NCBI RefSeq assembly: GCF_005503445.1
Contig: NZ_SCOH01000001.1
Coordinates: 235,554-299,553, forward strand
DNA length: 64,000 nt
Reading direction: 5' to 3'
DNA from: Chitinivorax sp. B
Lineage (GTDB): Bacteria; Pseudomonadota; Gammaproteobacteria; Burkholderiales; SCOH01
Shown here piece after piece: positions 17,736 to 26,102 of the stretch (positions are counted from its first letter, which is position 1; the number at the start of each line of letters is the position of its first letter). The notes below the pieces were generated by a model. The model was given only the letters and a program-made list of their open reading frames with translations, was not told the origin of the DNA and searched no databases. Both the position numbers and the translations under genes were made by a program.

Positions 17736-19054
17736 CCGACATCATGCGCGTTCTGATTGTAGAAGATGACCCGGTCGTACGACTGGGCTGCGTACAGGCG
17801 TTCGTCCTGGAAGGCATACCCACGATGGAGGCTGGCAGTGCGGAGGCTGCGCTGAAACTGATCGAACCCGGCTTTCCTGGTGTGGTGATCACCGATATCC
17901 GCTTACCCGGTAAGGATGGCATCGCGCTGTTGGCCAACATTCGACAGCAGGATGCCAACCTGCCGGTCATCATGATCACCGGCCATGGCGACGTGGCGTT
18001 GGCGGTGCAGGCGATGAAAGAAGGAGCTTACGATTTTCTGGAGAAGCCTTTTGCTCCGGAACGCTTGGTCGACGTTGCCCGCCGAGCACTGGCGCAACGC
18101 CAGTTGGCGCTGGAAGTAACGTCTTTACGCACCCAACTCGCCAACCGGGGGGCATTGGCCAACCAGATCATCGGTCATTCGCCGGCGATGGATCGCTTGC
18201 GACAACTCATTGCCGAAGTCGCCAATACTGGCGCCAATGTATTGATTCATGGCGAAACCGGTACGGGTAAGGAGCTGGTGGCGCGCTGCCTGCACGACAG
18301 CAGCCAGCGCCATGGCAAGCACTTTGTCGCGGTCAATTGTGGCGGTCTGCCAGAGCAACTGATCGACAGCGAAATCTTTGGTCATGAAGCTGGTGCTTTC
18401 ACCGGCGCAGCCAAGCGCCGTATCGGCAAGATTGAACATGCACAGGGTGGTACATTGTTTCTTGATGAAATCGAGAGCATGCCTTTACCCATGCAGATCA
18501 AGCTGCTTCGTGTGTTGCAGGAACGAACGCTGGAGCGACTCGGTTCCAACACGCTATTGCCGGTTGACATCCGTGTGCTTGCCGCGACCAAGGCCGATCT
18601 CAAGCAAATGAGCGATGAAGGCCGCTTTCGGGCTGATCTGTATTACCGGCTGAATGTGATCATTTTGGAGCTCCCGCCGCTCCGCGAACGGCGCGAGGAT
18701 ATTCCTTTACTGTTCCAGCACTTTCTGCTGCTGGCGGCGCAACGTTTTGAGCGCGACCTGCCTGCCATTCAACCGTCAGATATCTCGCAACTGTTGGCTT
18801 ATGGTTGGCCCGGTAATGTTCGGGAACTGCGCAATGTGGCCGAGCGTTACGTGCTGGGGCTGGGTTTGGCACTGGGTGAGGTACCGGAACCCATGTCCCA
18901 GGTCAGCTTGGCCCACGCGGTGGAGCAGTTTGAAAAAGCCTTGATTCGCGATGCCTTGCGACGCTGTGAAGGTAATCTGTCAAAAGCGGCGGAAGCCTTG
19001 GGTGTAGCCAAAACGACGCTGTTCGACAAAGTGAAGAAGTATGGGCTGTCGTGA
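17732..19054 (+). CDS. dctD: DctD-type sigma-54 response regulator
   Basis: A 440-residue NtrC-family regulator. The receiver domain (residues 5-125) has the acidic pocket EDD and the phospho-Asp in VVITDIRLPGKDG. The AAA+ domain (about 145-370) has Walker A GETGTGKE, the sigma-54 contact loop GAFTGA and Walker B GTLFLDEIE. A Fis-type HTH closes the protein (NLSKAAEALGVAKTTLFDKV). It phosphorylates from the DctB kinase and activates sigma-54 promoters. The ATG overlaps the dctB stop (ATGA), so translation is coupled. The likely target is the symporter promoter at 14185. Confidence 0.92.
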   Translation: MTDIMRVLIVEDDPVVRLGCVQAFVLEGIPTMEAGSAEAALKLIEPGFPGVVITDIRLPGKDGIALLANIRQQDANLPVIMITGHGDVALAVQAMKEGAYDFLEKPFAPERLVDVARRALAQRQLALEVTSLRTQLANRGALANQIIGHSPAMDRLRQLIAEVANTGANVLIHGETGTGKELVARCLHDSSQRHGKHFVAVNCGGLPEQLIDSEIFGHEAGAFTGAAKRRIGKIEHAQGGTLFLDEIESMPLPMQIKLLRVLQERTLERLGSNTLLPVDIRVLAATKADLKQMSDEGRFRADLYYRLNVIILELPPLRERREDIPLLFQHFLLLAAQRFERDLPAIQPSDISQLLAYGWPGNVRELRNVAERYVLGLGLALGEVPEPMSQVSLAHAVEQFEKALIRDALRRCEGNLSKAAEALGVAKTTLFDKVKKYGLS

Positions 19055-19338
19055 TTTTTTGCCTTTACGAAGAGATAGGTTTCGGTACGTCGACGAGTCG
19101 GTAACCGGCCATTGACGAGGTGTTTGATTCATTGGTACGTGTCCCGCATCTTCCTGGATTGGAATGATTACGGGACCGGCCATTGGATGAACTCGTGTCG
19201 GCATCACCTCGGTCAACCATTTTCGCCAGTTGATGATCTGGCTATGGTATTCAATGCGGATAATAGATCGAGCTTTTCTGTATGACCGGCGCCGGTTCGC
19301 AATGTGTTGGAGCCGATCCGAAGCGCGGTCACTGCCGT

Positions 19339-19710
19339 CTATGAACCGGAATGCAAGGACACCGCCACATCATGCACAACTTTGGCATCGTCTGGTGCTG
19401 CTTCCCGTTCATGCAATCCGTAATCCCGTATTACACTGGCCACCCGTAACCGATAGTTGGCAAAGATATGTGTCCTGCCCGCGGATTGGGCTGCCCGATG
19501 TTGCGGCAGGTTTCGCCACTGTTTGACCGACTCTTCATCCCGCCAGAACGATAGCGACAACATCTTGCCTGGCGTGGTCAAGCTGGTGAAGCGTTCCACC
19601 GATAAAAAGCCATCGACCTGTTCCAGTTGTGGGCGAAGATCGGCGGCGAGGTCTAGATAATCCTGTTGCCGTTCGGTGTGAGGCAGGACTTCGAACAATA
19701 TGGTGATCAT
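19339..19710 (-). CDS. Antibiotic biosynthesis monooxygenase-like (ABM) protein
   Basis: A 123-residue small dimeric alpha-beta barrel protein. The ABM pattern is clear: an initial strand ITILFEVLPHTERQQDYLDL, then a strand around DGFLSVERFTSLTTPGKMLSLSFWRDEESVKQW-like sequence with the Trp that ends the domain, and the HRAAQSAGR segment. Members act as monooxygenases, heme-degrading enzymes or quinone-modifying proteins; the precise role cannot be told. AGGAG lies about 7 bases before ATG 19710. It follows the NIPSNAP gene with 1 bp between, so both form one operon under the divergent ArsR gene. Confidence 0.8.
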   Translation of the reverse strand: MITILFEVLPHTERQQDYLDLAADLRPQLEQVDGFLSVERFTSLTTPGKMLSLSFWRDEESVKQWRNLPQHRAAQSAGRTHIFANYRLRVASVIRDYGLHEREAAPDDAKVVHDVAVSLHSGS

Positions 19711-19711
19711 G

Positions 19712-20053
19712 TCAGCGCTCCTGATCAGGCGCCGGCAGGTCGATTGTGCCCGCCACATTCTCAGCAAAGCTTCGTTCTTCTCGCAGAATAAAGCGCTTGG
19801 TTTGCGCCAATGCAAAGTTGTCGCGTGCCTCTGGGTCGGCCTTCAAGCGCTTACGGTAAGCTTCATAGGCGGCCAGACTGTCGAATGAGATCAAGCCCCA
19901 GGCAATGTCGTTGGTACTTTCGTGAGGCAGAAAGTAGCCCAGGAGGTGGCCGCCGCAGCGAGGAATGATGCGTCCCCAGTTAATGGCATATTCCTTGAAA
20001 GTTTCGCGTTGAAACGGGTCGATTTGATAGCGGATGAAACAGGTGATGGCCAT
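19712..20053 (-). CDS. NIPSNAP-family protein
   Basis: A 113-residue protein of the NIPSNAP fold (dimeric alpha-beta barrel). It opens with [22 protein letters not shown] and contains the family motif [19 protein letters not shown], then a basic central region [22 protein letters not shown]. The C-terminus holds [15 protein letters not shown]. The function of bacterial NIPSNAPs is mostly unknown. It is the first gene of a two-gene operon with the ABM protein, divergent from an ArsR regulator with 74 bp between the starts. ATG 20053 fits the family N-terminus; the longer frame upstream is not protein-like. Confidence 0.8.
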   Translation of the reverse strand: MAITCFIRYQIDPFQRETFKEYAINWGRIIPRCGGHLLGYFLPHESTNDIAWGLISFDSLAAYEAYRKRLKADPEARDNFALAQTKRFILREERSFAENVAGTIDLPAPDQER

Positions 20054-20107
20054 GATGTGCCCTTTGTGATCGATAGCCAATACGATAACCGATAGGCGGT
20101 GGGAAAT

Positions 20108-20127
20108 GGTTCGGTTAAGATCGAACC
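20108..20127. promoter_or_regulatory. Probable ArsR operator
   Basis: An inverted repeat GGTTCG-N8-CGAACC ends directly at the ATG of the ArsR gene. The position would let the regulator repress itself and perhaps the divergent NIPSNAP-ABM pair. Confidence 0.45.
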
Positions 20128-20838
20128 ATGAAAGATGGCCCCCATATCGCCCGAATCGCTGCGCTGATCGGCGACCATGCCCGTGCAGACGTGCTGACCG
20201 CTCTGATGGCAGATCGTGCGTTGACGGCAACTGAACTCGCCGCCTTGACCAATGTCACCAAACAAACCATCAGCGGGCATTTGGCCAAACTGCTGGATGC
20301 TGGGCTGATTGTGGTGGATCAGCAAGGGCGGCATCGGTATTTCCGTTTGGCCAATCAGGACGTGGCGCATCTGCTTGAGTCCCTGATGGGTGTTGCTTTC
20401 CGAACGGGGGCCGTGCGCTTGCGTTCCAGCCCTCGCGAACCTGCCTTGCGCAGAGCCCGAGTGTGTTATGACCACTTGGCTGGACAACTGGCGGTACAAG
20501 CATTTGATTGGATGCTGGCGCAACGGATCGTCATCCTGGAACAGGATGGTGCTTGTCTGACTGAAGCAGGGCAGTCCTGGTTTGGTAGGTTGAATATCGA
20601 TACCGCCCAGTTGGCCCGTCAAAAACGGTCGTTCTGCCGACCCTGTTTGGATTGGGGGGAGCGTCGGAATCATTTGGCGGGTGCATTGGGGGCTGCGTTG
20701 CTGGCCTACATTTTTGAACGAGGTTGGGCTGAGCGGGTTACCGACTCTCGTGTGGTGGTATTCAATCCAGCAGGGGAGCGGGCTTTTTGCGGGTTGTTTG
20801 GGGACAGCATCCATTCAGATTCAGGTAGATCAACTTAA
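20128..20838 (+). CDS. ArsR-family transcriptional regulator with long C-terminal domain
   Basis: 236 residues. The winged HTH (residues about 5-85) contains [31 protein letters not shown] with the wing at [11 protein letters not shown]. The family is usually 100-120 residues, so the additional 140 residues form an extra C-terminal domain with [20 protein letters not shown] and later Cys-rich [20 protein letters not shown]. Such long ArsR proteins occur beside ABM/NIPSNAP-like genes. The FCRPC stretch and adjacent His could bind a metal, but this is inference. It is divergent from the NIPSNAP operon. Confidence 0.82.
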   Translation: MKDGPHIARIAALIGDHARADVLTALMADRALTATELAALTNVTKQTISGHLAKLLDAGLIVVDQQGRHRYFRLANQDVAHLLESLMGVAFRTGAVRLRSSPREPALRRARVCYDHLAGQLAVQAFDWMLAQRIVILEQDGACLTEAGQSWFGRLNIDTAQLARQKRSFCRPCLDWGERRNHLAGALGAALLAYIFERGWAERVTDSRVVVFNPAGERAFCGLFGDSIHSDSGRST

Positions 20839-21000
20839 GTACCTGTTCAAGCTTTATCGTCGCAATATCCGTGCTAACGTAGCTGCAGCAGGTCGATTGT
20901 CACAACGGGTATTCAATCAATTGACTTGCATCGAATTTTTACTAATCTGGGAAATCGAGAATAACTCCAAGCAAGTGACCGGGATATGAAGGAGGTTGCC

Positions 21001-23268
21001 ATGTTGCAAGACCTCGCCTGGGTTGCTACCGGTCCATCGGCAAATTGTTGCCATTGGACTGGCGCGATCAATCGCATTGAATTCCACCTGCTTCTCTTCG
21101 CCTGCCTGCTCATGCCTGCCCATTTTGCTACTGCAAGCACCAGCGGTGCTACGTTGGATCTGGATCTCGACGCACTACGACAGGTGGTGGTGACGACGGC
21201 CTCTCGTGAACAGGAATCACTGCTGAAGGCACCAGGTACCGTAGTGGTGATCAGCAGGCAGCATATCCGGGAGCGAGGCTACTTCACGTTGCAGGACATA
21301 TTGCAGGATTTACCAGGTATCGACCTACACAAATATGCGGATACAGATACCTACAACCGCATTGCGATTCGAGGTATCTACGGTAACAATAAATTTATCA
21401 TCCTGCAGAATGGCGTGCGCATCAGTTCGCCAACTGGTGAGCCAATTCCGGTTCAATTCAATTTTCCACTGCATGGTATCAAGCAGGTAGAAATCGTCTA
21501 TGGCCCGGCATCGGCGTTGTATGGGGCGGATGCTTTTACTGGCGTAATCAATCTGATTACTGAGGTGCCAACCCAAGAGCAAAGCCTGCGTGTGGGTGGC
21601 GCGGCGGGTGACGCCCGTTTTCGCTATGGCTATCTGACTGGCACCAGCCGGTTTACTGATGATCTCGCACTGACGTTTGGTCTCAGCGCGCAACGTAGTG
21701 ATAATCCCAATCTTGCTGCGGCCAACCCGGCGCAGTTTCAGTTGGCGGACTTGAAAATTGGCAACAATACGGTGGTCCCAGCCAATCAACGTAGCTACTG
21801 GGCACCGTCAGCAGGCCGTAATGCGTATCTGCGACTGGCACTTGGCCAGGAGTTTGCACTGGGGCTGGTTCACAGCTACTTTCGCCATCCGACGTCGACC
21901 GTGGAGCTGCCCGATCATACCAACTACAATGCCCACCCCGCCCTTGGGACCACGCTCAATACAGCCTATGGCGCTTGGCAACGCGGATTGGGGGAGCGCT
22001 ATCGGATGGAAATCCAAAGCAATTTCTCGCAGTATGAGCTTGATCCGGATAGCGCCTACGCCAATTCCTTTGTTAATTATCAAAGTGGATACAAGTATGC
22101 CCGTGGCGACAAAGGCGAGATTGAAGGGCGGCTGACTTATCAGGCCGGTGATGTGCATCAGCTTACTGGTGGCGTGCTGTTTCAGCGATTTTATTCATTG
22201 CCTAAAACGGCAGACCTAGAGCGTCCCTATGATCGTGGCAAAGGGGCAAATGACCAGAACCTGTTTTATCTTGGTACCGACCAGACACTGCCGGTACGTG
22301 TTTTCGAGCTTCGTTACCGCAATATTGGTATCTACCTGCAGGATCGAATGCGGTGGAATGCTCGCTTGATCTCGACCTTGGGCATCCGCTACGACCGCAG
22401 CTCAACCTATGGCGGCAGTGTCAATCCACGCCTGTCACTGGTCTACCAAGCTTCAGCCGATACAACGTGGAAACTGCTATATGGCACGGCATTTCTCGCC
22501 CCTGCACCGTTCTTCACGCACCAACATTTCGGCGCATTTTCTGGCAACAAGGATGCCCAAGGTCGTTATACGGCCAACTACTTCTACGTTCCGAATCCAG
22601 ACCTGAAACCAGAGCGCATGCGAACGCTGGAAATGCATTTGAACCATGCATTCAGTCGACAATTCAAAATGGATCTCACGCTCTATTATTTGAGGGCAGA
22701 GAGGTTATTTGGTGGCGGATTGTTGAGCAGCACACCGCAATCCGATTTTATCCCGGGCGGCTACATTCAACTGACACAAACAACGGACAACATCGGGACG
22801 GCCAAAGCGCGTGGTTTGGATGTTTCGCTGACCTATGAAACGTTGTTGCCAACTGGCCGACTCAAGGTCTGGGGCGTGTATTCTGCCGTCAGTGGTGGAT
22901 TACATGACACTACCCGCAGTACCGAGGTCGATTTGCCCTACGCTGCGCGGCAGAAAGCGCGCATTGGGCTCACATATCACCATGCCGGCCAGTGGTTCGT
23001 CACACCGTCGCTGTCCTGCAGCAGCAGGGTGCCGGTGGACAATACCAATACCCGCCTGCTCGGGCAACCAGATAAGTTTTCTCCCGGTTATGCTATTGCC
23101 CATCTTTTCGCTGGCATGGATATCACTGACCAGGCCAGGTTATTTCTCAAGATCGATAATCTGTTCGACCGGCGTTATTACAATCCAGGCGTCGCCGTCG
23201 ACGTCAACTTCTCGGCATCGCCACAAGCGCCACGTACTGTATTTGCCGGTCTGGAATGGGGGTTCTGA
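21001..23268 (+). CDS. TonB-dependent outer-membrane receptor
   Basis: A 755-residue receptor. The hydrophobic leader LLLFACLLMPAHFATA is followed by a mature N-terminus and the TonB-box-like region. The plug domain (about residues 60-170) contains APGTVVVISRQHIRERGY, DLPGIDL, IAIRGIYGNNKFIILQNGVR and VEIVYGPASALYGADAFTGV. The beta-barrel follows and ends in ...RTVFAGLEWGF with the C-terminal Phe. An ATG lies at 20986, but AAGGAGG at 20989-20995 sits 5 bases before ATG 21001, so I use the latter. Substrate is unknown. Convergent YfiR and CHASE8-kinase genes follow; this grouping is seen with many receptors of unclear ligand. Confidence 0.88.
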   Translation: MLQDLAWVATGPSANCCHWTGAINRIEFHLLLFACLLMPAHFATASTSGATLDLDLDALRQVVVTTASREQESLLKAPGTVVVISRQHIRERGYFTLQDILQDLPGIDLHKYADTDTYNRIAIRGIYGNNKFIILQNGVRISSPTGEPIPVQFNFPLHGIKQVEIVYGPASALYGADAFTGVINLITEVPTQEQSLRVGGAAGDARFRYGYLTGTSRFTDDLALTFGLSAQRSDNPNLAAANPAQFQLADLKIGNNTVVPANQRSYWAPSAGRNAYLRLALGQEFALGLVHSYFRHPTSTVELPDHTNYNAHPALGTTLNTAYGAWQRGLGERYRMEIQSNFSQYELDPDSAYANSFVNYQSGYKYARGDKGEIEGRLTYQAGDVHQLTGGVLFQRFYSLPKTADLERPYDRGKGANDQNLFYLGTDQTLPVRVFELRYRNIGIYLQDRMRWNARLISTLGIRYDRSSTYGGSVNPRLSLVYQASADTTWKLLYGTAFLAPAPFFTHQHFGAFSGNKDAQGRYTANYFYVPNPDLKPERMRTLEMHLNHAFSRQFKMDLTLYYLRAERLFGGGLLSSTPQSDFIPGGYIQLTQTTDNIGTAKARGLDVSLTYETLLPTGRLKVWGVYSAVSGGLHDTTRSTEVDLPYAARQKARIGLTYHHAGQWFVTPSLSCSSRVPVDNTNTRLLGQPDKFSPGYAIAHLFAGMDITDQARLFLKIDNLFDRRYYNPGVAVDVNFSASPQAPRTVFAGLEWGF

Positions 23269-23280
23269 GTGTCATGCTGG

Positions 23281-25164
23281 TCAGTTGGCTGCATCGTGCC
23301 AGCCTGCTTCAGGCTCCAGGTTGATTTGTTTCTGTGCACCCCCTTTTGATGGGAGTGTGAAATAGAATGTTGCTCCGGACCCCGGCGCGGACTTCGCCCA
23401 GATGTTTCCATGATGGCGCTGAATGATGCGTTGGACCGTGGCCAGTCCGATACCAGTGCCTTCAAACTCGCTGTCCGAGTGCAATCGTCGAAACGGGGAA
23501 AAAAGCTTGTCGGCAAATTTCATGTCGAAGCCAACGCCATTGTCACGCACGAAATAGCAATCTGTGCCCTCTTGTTCATCGCGGCCAAATTCGATCAGAG
23601 CTGATGGTTGTTGACTGGAATACTTCCAGGCATTCTCAAACAGATTCTGCAATACCTGACGTATCAAACCGCAATCGGCATCTACTTCGATAGCGGGTGT
23701 GATCACAAAGCGCACATTGCGCCAGGGTGCACGGCCCCGCAGTTCATCGGCGACCTCCTGAGCGATGGTGCTGAGGTTGACCCGTGTCAGCCTGGGTTCG
23801 GCTCGCACCGTTTGTGACAACATCAGCAGGTCTTCGATCATTTGCTCCATTCGAGTGGCAGCCTTGTGCTGGCGCTCCAGCAACTGACGACCGGCATCGT
23901 TGAGCTCGTCGCTATAGTCTTCAAGCAATATTGTGCCAAAGCCGGAAATGGCCCGTAATGGGGCGCGCAAGTCATGCGAGACCGTATAACTGAAGGTTTC
24001 CAACTCGTGGTTGGCCGCGGCAAGGTCTCGAGTCCGCGCATCGACCAATTCTTCCAGATGGTCGCGATAATGCATCAGTTCATCCTCGGCTCGCTTGCGA
24101 TCTGTGATGTCGGTCAAGATACCGCACACGGCGTACTGCTGCCCCCTATCGTCGATCAACGGAAATTTGACTGATATATAAGCATGGTAGCCGTCGTCCT
24201 TTTTTAGCACTTCCTCGATTTCCAGTGGTGTGCGGGCTTCGATCACCTTGAGATCAATATCCCGGAAGGCCTGTGCCTGCTCTGCCGGAAAGATGTCGAA
24301 ATCCGTCCGCTGCAACACCTCTGCCTTTGAATGTTGGAAGAGCTGTTCAAATCGGTGATTCACGAAAGCATAACGTCCGTCCAGATGCTTGACATAAATC
24401 ACAGCCGGCGCATTGTCGATAATCGCCTGCAATAGCACCTGGCTCTCCTTCAGGGCCTTTTCCCGCAACTCAATTGTACTCAGCATGGTGTTGAAGGCCG
24501 TACTCAATAGCCCGACTTCATCTTTGCCCAGTACTTGTGCCCGCAACTGATACTGCTGGTGTTCGGTGACAGCGGCAGTCAGGTTGGCCAACTGGACAAT
24601 CGGATCGGAAACCAGTCGCCGCAAGGTTTTGAGTGAAAATAGCGCGCCCAGGGCCAATGTTGACAGAATTAGCAGTAGCAGGACGCCATAGGGTAGCAAT
24701 CGAATGTGCAACGGGGGCATGGTGTAGCGCAAATAGAGATAGCCCGCCGTTTCGCCGGAAAATATCACTGGACGTAACAGGGTCAAGTCATTGTCGTCAA
24801 AACGATGATTCGGTGTGGTGAACTCCTTGGGCCAACTACATGGTTTCCCTTGGCGATTGGCAAAGCCCGCGAATGGCTGGCGATTGCGTTTGTACAGGCA
24901 AGCTGCACTGATTTCCGGCAGCTTTTTCAATACCGCCAGGTTTTCCATTGCTGATTGCGTATCTTCAAAATTGAGCGCCGCGTGGAGATTGAGTGCGACC
25001 AATTCGGCTTTGGACAACAGATCCTTCAATACTCGATTGTGGACGGTAGTCAGCTCGTAACTCAGCATGGCCGCCACAGCCAGCAGAAAAGCAGCACTAC
25101 TGGCAAATAGGATCGCCAGGGCGATTTTCTTCGACACCGGTGCATCATGCAGGCTCGCCATCAT
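23281..25164 (-). CDS. CHASE8-type sensor histidine kinase
   Basis: A 627-residue membrane kinase. Two transmembrane helices (about residues 15-35 and 155-178) enclose a periplasmic CHASE8-like sensor. A HAMP linker (RRLVSDPIVQLANL to KDEVGLLSTAFNTM), one PAS domain (about 240-355, NAPAVIYVKHLDGRYAFVN), a HisKA region with FSYTVSHDLRAPLRAIS, and a HATPase with NLFENAWKY, DNGVGFD and GTGIGLATV follow. No receiver domain or response regulator lies nearby. The ATG overlaps the stop of the YfiR-like gene (ATGA). The kinase probably responds to, or with, the YfiR protein, a link known from YfiBNR-like and CHASE8 systems. Confidence 0.87.
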   Translation of the reverse strand: MMASLHDAPVSKKIALAILFASSAAFLLAVAAMLSYELTTVHNRVLKDLLSKAELVALNLHAALNFEDTQSAMENLAVLKKLPEISAACLYKRNRQPFAGFANRQGKPCSWPKEFTTPNHRFDDNDLTLLRPVIFSGETAGYLYLRYTMPPLHIRLLPYGVLLLLILSTLALGALFSLKTLRRLVSDPIVQLANLTAAVTEHQQYQLRAQVLGKDEVGLLSTAFNTMLSTIELREKALKESQVLLQAIIDNAPAVIYVKHLDGRYAFVNHRFEQLFQHSKAEVLQRTDFDIFPAEQAQAFRDIDLKVIEARTPLEIEEVLKKDDGYHAYISVKFPLIDDRGQQYAVCGILTDITDRKRAEDELMHYRDHLEELVDARTRDLAAANHELETFSYTVSHDLRAPLRAISGFGTILLEDYSDELNDAGRQLLERQHKAATRMEQMIEDLLMLSQTVRAEPRLTRVNLSTIAQEVADELRGRAPWRNVRFVITPAIEVDADCGLIRQVLQNLFENAWKYSSQQPSALIEFGRDEQEGTDCYFVRDNGVGFDMKFADKLFSPFRRLHSDSEFEGTGIGLATVQRIIQRHHGNIWAKSAPGSGATFYFTLPSKGGAQKQINLEPEAGWHDAAN

Positions 25165-25808
25165 TCCCTCCGCACATTCGAAGGCTGTACGTTGGCCGAT
25201 AGGCTGAGCATGCGGGAACTGATCTTGAGGCCGGCCCGGCTGGCAGCGGTCAGATTGACCTCAAAACGCATGATGTTGTCGCTCATCGCCAGGCGGATGA
25301 TGCCGCCGTCTTGTAGAAAGTGGCTGGACTCGCCCACTGTCAGGACATGCTGGTCGCGCAAGCTATCGAGTAGTTGTGCTTGAACCGGCTCTTCTTCCTG
25401 TCCAACAAATACCAAGTGACATGCTTTAAGCCGGCCTAGCTCGTGAATGCGCTGCACCACCAGGTTGTGTTCGCCAGCCACCCGCCCCCAAAATGCTTTG
25501 GCAAGCCACGACCCGAATGGCTGATTGCCGAACACACAGATGACCATCGGTGCTTTCTGATCTGCAAAAGCGGTGCTAGGCCACGAAACATAACGGGAAA
25601 AATTGAGTAGATAAGCTGCCTTGACATCGTAGTCCGGCATTGCATCTGCGCTGGCCGTCGATCTTGCAAACAGCGCCAGGCAAAGACAGGTGATCACCTG
25701 GCGTAAGCTCGACTGGGCACCGGGCGGCCAGCGACCACGACGATTCTGGCGTCCGAGGAACAAGGCGAGACCGAGGAAGCGGCCAAACGCTGTAGGAAGA
25801 TCCATCAT
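25161..25808 (-). CDS. YfiR-like periplasmic regulatory protein (DUF4154)
   Basis: 215 residues of the YfiR/HmsC-like DUF4154 family. The family opening MPDYDVKAAYLLNFSRYVSWP follows a hydrophobic leader (ITCLCLALFARSTASA), so the protein is exported. Later motifs include VICVFGNQPFG, CHLVFVG, VLTVGESSHFLQDGGIIRL and the terminal FEVNLTAASRAGLKISSRML. In Pseudomonas, YfiR controls the diguanylate cyclase YfiN; here the partner is a CHASE8 kinase instead. The start is uncertain: ATG 25808 gives a long leader before the signal peptide, and GTG just ahead of the hydrophobic stretch is an alternative. Confidence 0.82.
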   Translation of the reverse strand: MMDLPTAFGRFLGLALFLGRQNRRGRWPPGAQSSLRQVITCLCLALFARSTASADAMPDYDVKAAYLLNFSRYVSWPSTAFADQKAPMVICVFGNQPFGSWLAKAFWGRVAGEHNLVVQRIHELGRLKACHLVFVGQEEEPVQAQLLDSLRDQHVLTVGESSHFLQDGGIIRLAMSDNIMRFEVNLTAASRAGLKISSRMLSLSANVQPSNVRRE

Positions 25809-25953
25809 ACTTTACATAGTACGAAGCGACTCATGGAAAAGAAAAGGAAATCGGAACGGCGCTGACGAATCGTACGGTAGTAAACACCCTGGGTTGCACA
25901 CAGGCTGGTTTCTGTTTTACGATGTGTGCTCTTATTCATTCTCACATACTTGC

Positions 25954-26009
25954 AAGGAGGTCGCACCATGACACATCACCGCACCCTTTGCAGGTCTCGT
26001 CAGGCTTAA
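25954..26009 (+). CDS. Leader ORF (13 aa) before rtcB2-prfH
   Basis: A 14-codon frame, ATG 25968 to TAA 26007-26009, encoding MTHHRTLCRSRQA. A near-perfect Shine-Dalgarno AAGGAGG (25954-25960) lies 7 bases ahead; this is much better than the weak site in front of rtcB2 at 26103. The ORF ends 93 bp before rtcB2. CCGCACCC within the ORF (25979-25986) can pair fully with GGGTGCGG (26028-26035). The layout is that of a translated leader that controls the genes behind it, but this is inference from sequence alone. The coordinates here include the ribosome binding site. Confidence 0.45.
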
Positions 26010-26019
26010 TTCCCTTTTC

Positions 26020-26036
26020 GTCGCACTGGGTGCGGC
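26020..26036 (+). promoter_or_regulatory. Foldable leader element before rtcB2
   Basis: GTCGCAC (26020-26026) can pair with GTGCGGC (26030-26036) across a 3-base loop. The same right arm can instead pair with CCGCACCC (25979-25986) in the leader ORF or with GTCGCACC (25960-25967) at its ribosome binding site. Such mutually exclusive stems are what attenuators look like. Confidence 0.4.
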
Positions 26037-26102
26037 GGACATTGTTCTGCCCTGGTTACGACCTGCCAATTCGTTCCTTATTAGATTTTTTTGGATTGGT
26101 AT

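Noticed and set aside
19085..19185. Two copies of ACCGGCCATTG about 60 bp apart
   Set aside because: Short, imperfectly placed and without other repeat structure; probably chance.
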